Of a DNA stretch of 64,000 nucleotides, positions 42,705 to 51,934 are shown one piece after another. The position numbers were made by a program, and so were the translations under genes. The number at the start of each line of letters is the position of its first letter. Positions within the stretch are counted from its first letter, which is position 1. The stretch comes from Streptomyces griseoloalbus (lineage in GTDB: Bacteria; Actinomycetota; Actinomycetes; Streptomycetales; Streptomycetaceae): positions 186,001 to 250,000 of the forward strand of contig BMUD01000008.1 in the NCBI GenBank assembly GCA_014650015.1, written 5' to 3'. Under the pieces are notes generated by a model that made no database searches, was not told the DNA's origin, and saw nothing but the letters and a program-made list of their open reading frames with translations.

Positions 42705-43517
42705 TCACCCCTCCACGAACGCCGCGCCCGCGTCCCGCAGCCGTTCGTGCAGTGCGCGGAAGACGGTCGCCGAGCGGGCGCCCGGCCAGGCGGCGGGGAG
42801 CAGGGCGGCGGGCAGGCCCGGGTCGGCGTAGGGGAGGTGGCGCCAGGAGTCCAGGGCGAGGAGATAGTCGCGGTAGGCCTCCTCGGGCGGGGTGTCCGCG
42901 CGCTGCTCCCAGGCGTGCAGCACCCGCGCGTGCCGGTCCAGGAACGCCTCGTGCTGCTCGGCGATCCCGGCCAGGTCCCACCAGCGGGCCACCGCCTCGG
43001 CGGTGGGCGCGAAGCCGAGGTGCTCACCGCGGAAGAAGTCGACGTAGGTGTCGAGGCGCAGGCGCTCCAGGGTGTGCCGCGTCTCCTCGTACAGGCGCGC
43101 CGGTGCGATCCACACACCGGGTGCCGCCGTTCCGAAGCCGAGGCCGGACAGGCGGGAGCGCAGGACGTGCCGCTTCTGCCGCTCGGACTCCGGCACGGAG
43201 AACACGGCGAGCACCCAGCCCTCGTCCGCAGGCGGTGCGGTGGCGTAGACGCGCCGGTCCCCGTCCTCCAACAACTGGCGTGCGTCGGGGGACAGTTCGT
43301 ACCCGGCCGCGCCCCGCGCGGTACGCGCCGGGACGAGCAGCCCGCGCCGCTTGAGCCGGGACACCGAGGACCGGACGGACGGGGCGTCGACGCCGACCGC
43401 GGCCAGCAGCCGGATCAGCTCGGCGACGGGCACCGGGCCCGGCACGAAGCGGCCGTACGCGCCGTAGAGCGTGACGATGAGAGACCTCGGGGCGTGCTGG
43501 GCTTGCTGGTCGGACAC
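42705..43517 (-). CDS. PaaX-family transcriptional regulator
   Basis: The 270-residue product has the PaaX architecture: an N-terminal winged helix (about 5-75, with VPVAELIRLLAAVGVDAPSVRSSVSRLKRRGLL), a middle domain with WVLAVFSVPESERQKRHVLRSRLSGLGFG, and a helical C-terminal domain with YRDYLLALDSWRHLPYADPGLP. PaaX proteins repress aromatic-acid catabolism and respond to aryl-CoA thioesters. GTG 43517 lies seven bases after a TAAGAT -10 element (reverse complement of 43525-43530), a leaderless geometry; an ATG at 43526 would add three residues. It follows the ligase gene and is convergent with the monooxygenase, so it is the natural regulator of this cluster. Confidence 0.87.
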   Translation of the reverse strand: MSDQQAQHAPRSLIVTLYGAYGRFVPGPVPVAELIRLLAAVGVDAPSVRSSVSRLKRRGLLVPARTARGAAGYELSPDARQLLEDGDRRVYATAPPADEGWVLAVFSVPESERQKRHVLRSRLSGLGFGTAAPGVWIAPARLYEETRHTLERLRLDTYVDFFRGEHLGFAPTAEAVARWWDLAGIAEQHEAFLDRHARVLHAWEQRADTPPEEAYRDYLLALDSWRHLPYADPGLPAALLPAAWPGARSATVFRALHERLRDAGAAFVEG

Positions 43518-43560
43518 GTTGATCATCTTAGGTCGTGCGGATCCGTGCGGTGGCCCGGCA

Positions 43561-45171
43561 TCACCCCAGGTCATCTCCCGTCCCCGCGGGAGCGCGCAGC
43601 CGGAACCGCTGCAGCTTCCCGGTGGCGGTGCGCGGCAGCGCGTCCATGAGGACGATCTCGCGGGGGCACTTGTACGGCGCGATCTCGGACTTCACGAAGG
43701 CGCGCAGTGCCTCGGTGTCGCGTTCGGCCCCCTCCTTGAGGACCGTGTACGCCACCACGACCTGGCCGCGTGCCTCGTCGGGCCGCCCGACCACCGCCGC
43801 CTCCACGACGTCCGGGTGGCGCAGCAGGGCGTCCTCGACCTCGGGGCCCGCGATGTTGTACCCGGCCGAGATGATCATGTCGTCGGCGCGGGCGACGTAC
43901 CGGAAGTAGCCGTCGGGGTCGCGGACGTAGGTGTCACCGGTGATGTTCCAGCCGTCGCGCACGTACTCCCGCTGGCGCGGGTCGGCGAGATAGCGGCAGC
44001 CGACCGGGCCGCGCACCGCGAGCAGCCCCGGCTCCCCGTCGGGAACGGGCGTGCCGGCGGCGTCCTGCACGCGCGCCTGCCACCCGGGTACCGGGACTCC
44101 GGTCGTGCCCGGCCTGATCCGCTCGTCGGCGGCGGAGACGAAGATGTGCAGCAGTTCGGTCGCGCCGATGCCGTTGATGACGCGCAGCCCGGTGCGCTCG
44201 TGCCAGGCCTTCCAGGTCGCGGCCGGAAGGTTCTCGCCCGCCGAGACGCAGCGCCGCAGCGAGGAGACGTCGTGGGAGTCCAGCGCGCCGAGCATCGCGC
44301 GGTAGGCGGTGGGCGCCGTGAACAGTACCGACACCCGGTGCGCCGCGATCGCGGACAGGAGCTGCTCGGGGTGCGCCTGTTCGAGCAGCAGCGCGCTCGC
44401 CCCGGCGCGCAGCGGGAACACCACGAGACCGCCGAGGCCGAAGGTGAAGCCGAGCGGGGGACTGCCGGCGAACACGTCGTCCGCGACCGGCTTCAGGACG
44501 TGCCGGGAGAAGGTGTCCGCGATCGCCAGCACGTCCCGGTGGAAGTGCAGACAGCCCTTGGGGCGTCCGGTGGTGCCGGAGGTGAAGGCGATCAGCGCCA
44601 CGTCGTCCGCCGCGGTGGGCACGGCCGCGTACGGTGTCCCGGGTGCCGGGCGGTTCAGCAGGTCGTCGGGGGAGTCGCCGCCGTACGTGGCGGTCCTCAG
44701 GTCCGGGATCTCGGCCTTGGCGAGGTCGTCGACGGCCCGGACGTCGCACAGGGCGTGGCGGACCTCGGCGATCCGGCAGATGGTGGCCAGTTCGTGCGGG
44801 CGCTGCTGGGCCAGCACGGTGACGGCGATCGCGCCCGCCTTCAGCACCGCCAGCCAGCAGGCCGCCAGCCAGGGCGTGGTGGGGCCGCGCAGCAGCACCC
44901 GGTTGCCGGGGACGACCCCGAGGTCGCCCGTGAGGAGGTGCGCGAGCCGGTCCACCCGGGCGCGCAGCTCGCCGTACGTCCAGGTCGTGCCGTCGGGTGT
45001 GTGGAACACCGGGCGGTCGTCGGGCGGGCCGTGCAGCAGTTCGGCCGCGCAGTTCAGCCGCTCGGGGTAGTGCAGCTCCGGCAGGTCGAAGCGGAGCTCG
45101 GGCCACTCGTCGGGCGGCGGGAGATGTTCGCGGGCGAAGGTGTCGACGTGCGCGGTGGCCCGTGGATTCAT
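43561..45171 (-). CDS. Aryl-CoA ligase (AMP-dependent; 2-aminobenzoate/benzoate-CoA ligase type)
   Basis: The 536-residue product is an ANL-superfamily acyl-CoA synthetase with the phosphate loop FTSGTTGRPKG (about 206-216), GIGATELLHIF, GWNITGDTY, and the C-terminal catalytic lysine in PRTATGKLQRF. The substrate region LGFTFGLGG and the HIF triplet are typical of aryl-CoA ligases of the benzoate/anthranilate group. It would activate the aromatic acid for the monooxygenase/reductase. The ATG has AGGGGG upstream. It is divergent from the acyl-CoA dehydrogenase gene and shares a 117-base promoter region with it. Confidence 0.88.
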   Translation of the reverse strand: MNPRATAHVDTFAREHLPPPDEWPELRFDLPELHYPERLNCAAELLHGPPDDRPVFHTPDGTTWTYGELRARVDRLAHLLTGDLGVVPGNRVLLRGPTTPWLAACWLAVLKAGAIAVTVLAQQRPHELATICRIAEVRHALCDVRAVDDLAKAEIPDLRTATYGGDSPDDLLNRPAPGTPYAAVPTAADDVALIAFTSGTTGRPKGCLHFHRDVLAIADTFSRHVLKPVADDVFAGSPPLGFTFGLGGLVVFPLRAGASALLLEQAHPEQLLSAIAAHRVSVLFTAPTAYRAMLGALDSHDVSSLRRCVSAGENLPAATWKAWHERTGLRVINGIGATELLHIFVSAADERIRPGTTGVPVPGWQARVQDAAGTPVPDGEPGLLAVRGPVGCRYLADPRQREYVRDGWNITGDTYVRDPDGYFRYVARADDMIISAGYNIAGPEVEDALLRHPDVVEAAVVGRPDEARGQVVVAYTVLKEGAERDTEALRAFVKSEIAPYKCPREIVLMDALPRTATGKLQRFRLRAPAGTGDDLG

Positions 45172-45212
45172 GCCGATTCGCCCCCTTGGCGTGGTGGGCT
45201 CGCATCAGGAGC

Positions 45213-45251
45213 GTATCGCGTTGGTGACGGCAGTCAACGGTCCGCGATAAC
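45213..45251 (+). promoter_or_regulatory. Promoter/operator of the acyl-CoA dehydrogenase gene
   Basis: GTATCGCG (45213-45220), GTGACGGCAGTCA (45224-45236), nine bases and GATAAC (45246-45251) copy the arrangement before the enoyl-CoA hydratase gene. In this copy ATCGCG and CGCGAT also form an inverted repeat around the core, suited to a dimeric repressor. Confidence 0.55.
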
Positions 45252-45288
45252 CTCGGGAGTGGCCCAGTGGCGAGGGAAGGGACCGGCG

Positions 45289-46412
45289 ATGACCGCATTC
45301 TCGCTCGAACCGGCACAACTCGCCCGGTGCGCCGAGCTGCGCACGCTGGCGGCGGAACGCCTGCGACCACTGGCCGAGAAGGGTGAACCGGGGCACGTCA
45401 ACCGTGCCCTGGTCGCCGAACTCGGCACCCTCGGCCTGCTCTCGCGCCTGTTCACCTCCGGCGCGCTCGAGCTGTGCCTGATGCGGGAGTCCCTCGCGCA
45501 GGCCTGTACCGAGGCGGAGACCGCCCTCGCCCTCCAGGGTCTGGGCGCCCACCCCGTACACGCCCACGGGACCGCCGCCCAGCGCGCGCGCTGGATCCCC
45601 CGGGTGAGTGAGGGCAGCGCGGTCGCGGCGTTCGCGCTCAGCGAGCCGGGCGCGGGCTCGGACGCGGCGGCGCTGTCGCTCGCCGCTCACCCCGACGGCC
45701 CCTCCGGCTGGCGGCTCACCGGGGAGAAGCGGTGGATCTCCAACGCCCCCGAGGCCGACTTCTACACCGTCTTCGCCCGCACCACCCCCGGCGCCGGTGC
45801 CCGCGGCGTCACCGCCTTCCTGGTCCCCGCCGACCGCCCGGGCCTCACCGGCACCGGACTCGACATGCTCTCCCCGCACCCCATCGGCGCCCTCGCCCTC
45901 GACGCCGTACCGGTGAGTGCCGATGACGTCCTCGGCGACCCGGGCGGCGGTTTCCGGGTCGCCATGGACACCCTCAACCTGTTCCGCCCCAGCGTCGGCG
46001 CCTTCGCGGTCGGGATGGCCCAGGCCGCCCTGGACGCGACCCTCGACCACACCGCCCGGCGGGACGCCTTCGGCGGCAAGCTCAAGGACCTGCAGTCCGT
46101 CGCCCACCAGGTCGCCGAGATGGCCCTGCGCACGGAGGCGGCCCGCCTGCTGGTGTACGCGGCGGCGACGGCGTACGACGAGGGCGCCGCCGACGTCCCC
46201 CGGCGCGCCGCGATGGCGAAGCTGCTGGCCACCGAGACGGCGCAGTACGTCGTCGACCGGGCCGTCCAACTGCACGGCGCGCGGGCCCTGCAGCGCGGGC
46301 ACCTGCTCGAACACCTCTACCGCGAGGTCCGCGCACCGCGGATCTACGAGGGGGCGAGCGAGGTGCAACGGGGCATCATCGCCAAGGAGTTGTACAAGAA
46401 CCTGGAGGACCG

Positions 46413-46416
<4 letters not shown>
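45289..46416 (+). CDS. Acyl-CoA dehydrogenase
   Basis: The 375-residue product has the flavin and substrate motifs AFALSEPGAGSDAAAL and TGEKRWISNAPEAD, the helical C-terminal domain with QSVAHQVAEMALRTEAARLLVYAAA, and the usual terminal glutamate region IYEGASEVQRGIIAKELY. It probably oxidises a ring-reduced or ring-opened CoA intermediate of the aromatic pathway. The start was set at the ATG with GAGGGAAGG before it; the frame is open for a further 1.8 kb upstream, but that part only shadows the ligase. It overlaps the RidA gene by four bases. Confidence 0.9.
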
Positions 46417-47853
<1,437 letters not shown>

Positions 47854-47871
47854 CCGGTACCGGCCGGCGGC

Positions 47872-48930
47872 TCACCGCTCGCCGGCCGGCCAGTCCAGCA
47901 GACGCGCACCGATCACCGCCGTCTGGAGCATGTAGCGGTGGGACGGGTCCGACGGGTCGGCACCGGTGAGTTTGTGGATGCGCTCCAGGCGGTACGTCAG
48001 CGCACGCACGCTCAGCGAGAGCCGCCGGGCCGCCTCCGCGGCGACACAGCCGGCGTCGAAGTAGGCGCCGAGCGTGTCGAGGAGCGGCTGGGCACCGCCT
48101 CGGGCCGTGGTCAGCGGCCCCAGGGTGTTGTGGACCAGGTCGGCCATCGCCTGGCGGTCGCGGGCCAGAACGGGATAGACCAGCAGGTCGGCGGCGCGCA
48201 GCACCGGGTCGTCGAGCCCCAGCCGCTCGGCGAACTCCAGGGTGCTCAGCGCCTCCTCGTAGGACTGGACGACACCGCCGGCCCCGGACTGCGCGCGGCC
48301 GATGGCGACCTGGCCGCCGTCGGTGGCGGCGTGCGCCTGTTTGGCGAAGTGGGTGAGCACCTCACCCTGGTGCCCGGGCGCGATGCACAGCAGCCGCCCG
48401 TCCTTGGTGGTGAGCAGGATGCTGCGGTCACCGAACCGGGAGATGAGGGCGCGCTCCACCTGCCGCGGCACCGGGTCGCCGTCGTCGTAGGCGATCGGCC
48501 CCCGGGCGACGGCGACCGCGTGAGCGTGGGAGAGCCGCAGGCCGAAGCGCTCCGCGCGTTCGGCGAGCCGGCCCAGATCGCTGCGTCCGTAGAGCAGGTC
48601 GTCGATGAACTCCCGCCGTGCCGCCTCCTCCTGACGCACCGCCATCCGCTGCGCCCGCTCGTATCCCTCGGCGAACGCGTCCACGACCTGCTGTACGGCG
48701 GCGAGCGCGCCGTCGGCCGAGTCCGCGGCCCGCGGCCACGCCTCGCGGGCGGCGGACAGATGCGCGCCGACGAGGGAGCGCAGACCGAAGCCCGCCTCCG
48801 CGGCCCGTTCCCCCAGGGTCCGCCGGGAGACGATCTCGTCCCGGGTGAGGCGTCGGCCGGTGGCCGCCACCTCCTTCAGGATGTGGGCATAGCCGTCCAG
48901 ATACTGCTCCAGAACCTCACGTTCCGTCAC
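47872..48930 (-). CDS. PucR/CdaR-type transcriptional regulator
   Basis: The 352-residue product has an N-terminal helical sensor region (about 1-110), a CdaR/GGDEF-like middle domain (about 125-245, with QVAIGRAQSGAGGVVQSYEEALSTLEFAERLG), and the C-terminal PucR helix-turn-helix (LLDTLGAYFDAGCVAAEAARRLSLSVRALTYRLERIHKLTG). Such proteins regulate catabolic or developmental genes. It starts at GTG 48930 with GGGGGGA before it. Its target is unknown; a palindrome lies 75 bases upstream. Confidence 0.85.
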   Translation of the reverse strand: MTEREVLEQYLDGYAHILKEVAATGRRLTRDEIVSRRTLGERAAEAGFGLRSLVGAHLSAAREAWPRAADSADGALAAVQQVVDAFAEGYERAQRMAVRQEEAARREFIDDLLYGRSDLGRLAERAERFGLRLSHAHAVAVARGPIAYDDGDPVPRQVERALISRFGDRSILLTTKDGRLLCIAPGHQGEVLTHFAKQAHAATDGGQVAIGRAQSGAGGVVQSYEEALSTLEFAERLGLDDPVLRAADLLVYPVLARDRQAMADLVHNTLGPLTTARGGAQPLLDTLGAYFDAGCVAAEAARRLSLSVRALTYRLERIHKLTGADPSDPSHRYMLQTAVIGARLLDWPAGER

Positions 48931-49004
48931 GTAGTCCCCCCATGTCTTGACGCGCCCCTTACGCCTTCACGGTGTCCCACCGGCACCCAGACCCTATTGA
49001 ACAC

Positions 49005-49019
49005 TGCCGGAATCCGGCA
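49005..49019. promoter_or_regulatory. Palindrome TGCCGGAATCCGGCA in the pucR-type gene's upstream gap
   Basis: Seven-base arms TGCCGGA/TCCGGCA surround one A. It lies between the divergent regulator gene and the small membrane-protein gene and could be the regulator's operator. Confidence 0.4.
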
Positions 49020-49072
49020 ATGCGTCATGGTGCGCCCGCCCGGCACCATGGTCCGCGGGGAGCACCGCGGAA

Positions 49073-49113
49073 GGTTCCGGTGCCGGGCACCGGCAGGTGC
49101 CGGCACCGGAACC
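49073..49113. other. Perfect 14-bp hairpin before the small membrane-protein gene
   Basis: GGTTCCGGTGCCGG (49073-49086) and CCGGCACCGGAACC (49100-49113) pair perfectly around 13 bases. It lies about 50 bases upstream of the start codon, so it would be in a promoter region or an untranslated leader rather than after a gene. Confidence 0.55.
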
Positions 49114-49166
49114 GGAGGGGAGCAGTGCTACCCGCCGACGTGAGTGGTGAACGGGAGGGGGTGGAG

Positions 49167-49502
49167 ATGCGCATGGTCGTGGAGTCCGCCACGGGTCCGC
49201 CCACCCTCCCGTTCGCCGCCGCCCTCGTCGTCGTGGTCTGCTTCCGGCTGCTGGTGGCCCTCCGCGTCACCACGGCCCGCGGTTGCGACTCCGGCGCGGA
49301 CCTCGGCTCCCTCGCGCTGTTCGCCGTCCGGCGGCTCACCCGCCGGCTGGTACGGCCGCTGCACCGCCTCTTCCCGGACGAACCCGGGCCGTCACGGTCG
49401 CCGCACCGGCCCGGCGCGGACCGTGACGGAGCGTCGCGCGCGGTGCGCCGGGAAGCCGACGGCATCCGTCCGCGCCTGCCGCAGAACCGCGGCACCGGCT
49501 GA
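49167..49502 (+). CDS. Small single-pass membrane protein, hypothetical
   Basis: The 111-residue product has one hydrophobic segment near the N-terminus (LPFAAALVVVVCFRLLVAL) followed by a long basic, proline- and arginine-rich cytoplasmic tail. GGGAGGGGGTGGAG precedes the ATG at 49167; an in-frame GTG at 49140 is possible. It is 95 bases before the flotillin gene on the same strand and may be an accessory membrane partner of it. I do not recognise the family. Confidence 0.55.
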   Translation: MRMVVESATGPPTLPFAAALVVVVCFRLLVALRVTTARGCDSGADLGSLALFAVRRLTRRLVRPLHRLFPDEPGPSRSPHRPGADRDGASRAVRREADGIRPRLPQNRGTG

Positions 49503-49597
49503 GCCGTCTCCTCCTCCACCGGACGTCCACTGCCTCGCCAACGAGGCGCCGATCCACCCGACTTCTGCCCGTCTCTCAGCCCAGAAGGACGTGTCCC

Positions 49598-51643
49598 ATG
49601 GATGCCGCCACCGTGGGCATCGCCGTACTCGTCGGCGTCGCCCTGCTGTTCGTGCTCATCGGCCTGCTCGTCGTCTCCAAGCTGTTCCGCAAGGTGGAGC
49701 AGGGCAAGGCCCTGATCGTCTCCAAGACCCGCAGGGTCGACGTGACGTTCACCGGGTCGGTCGTGCTGCCGGTGCTGCACAAGGCCGAGGTGATGGACAT
49801 CTCGGTGAAGACCATCGAGATCACCCGGGCCGGCAAGGAAGGCCTGATCTGCCGCGACAACATCCGCGCGGACATCCGCATCACGTTCTTCGTCAAGGTC
49901 AACAAGACCGTGGACGACGTCATCAAGGTCGCCCAGGCCGTCGGTACCGCGCGGGCCAGCGACCGCAACACGCTCCAGGAGCTGTTCCACGCCAAGTTCT
50001 CCGAGGCGCTGAAGACCGTCGGCAAGCAGCTGGACTTCACCGACCTGTACACCAAGCGCGAGGAACTGCGGTACCGGATCATCGAGGTCATCGGTGTCGA
50101 CCTGAACGGCTACCACCTCGAGGACGCCGCGATCGACTACCTGGAGCAGACGCCGCTGACCCAGCTCGACCCGGGCAACGTCCTCGACGCCCAGGGCATC
50201 CGCAAGATCACCGAGCTGACGGCCGTGGAGCACGTCCGGACCAACGAGGCCCAGCGCAACGAGCAGAAGGAGATCACCCGGCAGGACGTCGACGCGCGCG
50301 AGGCGATCCTGGAACTGGAGCGCCGGCAGGCCGACGCCGAGATCAAGCAGCGCCGGGAGATCGAGACCGTACGGGCCCGCGAGGAGGCCGAGACCGCGCG
50401 GGTGGTGGAGGAGGAGAGGCTGCGCGCGCAGAGCGCCTTCCTGCGCACCGAGGAGCAGCTCGGCGTGCAGCGCGAGAACCAGGCCCGCGAGGTCGCCGTC
50501 GCCGCCAAGAACCGCGAACGGGTCATCGCCGTCGAGAGCGAGCGCATCGAGAAGGACCGCCTGCTGGAGGTCATCGCCCGGGACCGGGAGACCGAACTGA
50601 CCCGGATCGCCGCCGAGAAGGAGGTCGAGGCGGAGAAGCGGGAGATCGCCGAGGTCATCCGCGAGCGGGTCGCGGTGGACCGTACGGTCGCCGAGCAGGA
50701 GGAGTCGATCCTGAGGCTGCGGGCGGTCGAGGAGGCCGAGCGGCAGCGCCAGTCCGTGATCATCGCGGCGGAGGCCGAGGCGCAGGAGAAGCTCGTCAAG
50801 GACATCAAGGCCGCCGAGGCCGCCGAGCAGGCCGCCACGCACCGTGCCGCCGAGGAGCTCACCCTCGCCGAGGCCCGGTTGAAGACGGCCGACCTGGACG
50901 CGCGGGCCAAGCTGCGGCTGGCCGAGGGCGTCCAGGCGGAGGTGGCGGCCGAGGGGCTGGCCGCCGCGCAGGTCCGCGACAGGGAGGCCGAGGTCGTGGA
51001 GAAGGCGGGCCGTGCCGAGGCCGGGGCCACCGAGGCCCGGCTGCGCGCGGAGGCCGAGGGAGCGCGGGCCAAGGCCCTCGCCGACGCGGAGGCCATCAGC
51101 GGGAAGCTCAGGGCGGAGGCGGCCGGCCTCACCGAGAAGGCGGCGGCGATGGCCGCCCTCGACGAGGCGTCCCGAGGCCACGAGGAGTACCGGCTGCGGC
51201 TGGAGGCCGAGAAGGACGTCCGGCTCGCCGGACTGGAGGTGCAGCGGCAGGTCGCCGAGGCGCAGGCCACGGTCCTCGCGACCGGGCTGGAGAACGCGGA
51301 CATCAACATCGTCGGCGGGGAGTCCGTGTTCTTCGACCGGCTCGTGTCCTCGATCGCGCTCGGCAAGGGCGTGGACGGCTTCGTCCGGAACTCCGAGACC
51401 GTGCAGGCCCTCGCCGGGCCCTGGCTGGACGGCTCGGCGAGCTTCACCGACGACCTGAGCCGGGTGCTGGGCTCCGTCTCGACGGCCGACGTGCAGAACC
51501 TCACGGTGTCCGCCCTGCTGATGCGGCTGATGCAGGAGGGCGGCGAGAACTCCGGCCGGCTCCGGCAACTGATCGACAAGGCGGGGGAGCTGGGCCTGTC
51601 GGACACACCGCTGGCCGCGCTCAACGGCCACACCAGGGCCTGA
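49598..51643 (+). CDS. Flotillin-like SPFH-domain protein
   Basis: The 681-residue product has an N-terminal membrane segment (VGIAVLVGVALLFVLIGLLVV), an SPFH domain (about 35-210, with KVEQGKALIVSKTRRVDVTFTGSVVLPVLHKAEVMDISVKTIEI), and a long coiled coil rich in Ala and Glu (about 210-560), ending in a globular tail with NADINIVGGESVFFDRLV. This is the YqiK/flotillin layout: large membrane-bound oligomers that organise membrane domains. It is followed by the giant DUF3686-type AAA ATPase, a pairing seen in other bacteria, so the two probably form one machine. Confidence 0.88.
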   Translation: MDAATVGIAVLVGVALLFVLIGLLVVSKLFRKVEQGKALIVSKTRRVDVTFTGSVVLPVLHKAEVMDISVKTIEITRAGKEGLICRDNIRADIRITFFVKVNKTVDDVIKVAQAVGTARASDRNTLQELFHAKFSEALKTVGKQLDFTDLYTKREELRYRIIEVIGVDLNGYHLEDAAIDYLEQTPLTQLDPGNVLDAQGIRKITELTAVEHVRTNEAQRNEQKEITRQDVDAREAILELERRQADAEIKQRREIETVRAREEAETARVVEEERLRAQSAFLRTEEQLGVQRENQAREVAVAAKNRERVIAVESERIEKDRLLEVIARDRETELTRIAAEKEVEAEKREIAEVIRERVAVDRTVAEQEESILRLRAVEEAERQRQSVIIAAEAEAQEKLVKDIKAAEAAEQAATHRAAEELTLAEARLKTADLDARAKLRLAEGVQAEVAAEGLAAAQVRDREAEVVEKAGRAEAGATEARLRAEAEGARAKALADAEAISGKLRAEAAGLTEKAAAMAALDEASRGHEEYRLRLEAEKDVRLAGLEVQRQVAEAQATVLATGLENADINIVGGESVFFDRLVSSIALGKGVDGFVRNSETVQALAGPWLDGSASFTDDLSRVLGSVSTADVQNLTVSALLMRLMQEGGENSGRLRQLIDKAGELGLSDTPLAALNGHTRA

Positions 51644-51730
51644 CCACCCCCGGTCGGGAGCCGCCGCACAGGGGACGGCGGCTCCCGGCCACCCCCTTCC
51701 CGGCCACTCCCTCCATGACCGGGCCCCGAC

Positions 51731-51934
51731 GACCCCCGGTCCCGCGAGGCACCGGTCACCACCGGGGCCGACAAGCACCGATGACCCCGGTCCCGCGAGG
51801 CACCGGTCACTACCGGGGCCGACAAGCACCGATGACCCCCGGTCCCGCGAGGCACCGGTCACTACCGGGGCCGACAAGCACCGGTCACCACCGGCCCGCG
51901 AGACGCCCATGACCACCGGTCCCGAGAGGCAGCC
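51731..51934. repeat. 51-52 bp tandem repeat, three full copies plus a diverged copy
   Basis: Copies begin at 51731, 51783 and 51834, each running GACCCCCGGTCCCGCGAGGC, then ACCGGTCACYACCGGGGCC, then GACAAGCACCG. A diverged partial copy from 51885 runs up to the ATG of the next gene. The units resemble that gene's own start region. No spacer-repeat structure is present. Confidence 0.85.

Noticed and set aside
43471-45288. Upstream extension of the acyl-CoA dehydrogenase frame to 981 residues
   Set aside because: It is antisense to the aryl-CoA ligase gene and begins before the shared promoter; a ribosome site and the family start are found at 45289.
51731-51934. Possible CRISPR array
   Set aside because: The units are contiguous near-identical copies with no variable spacers, and no cas genes are present.
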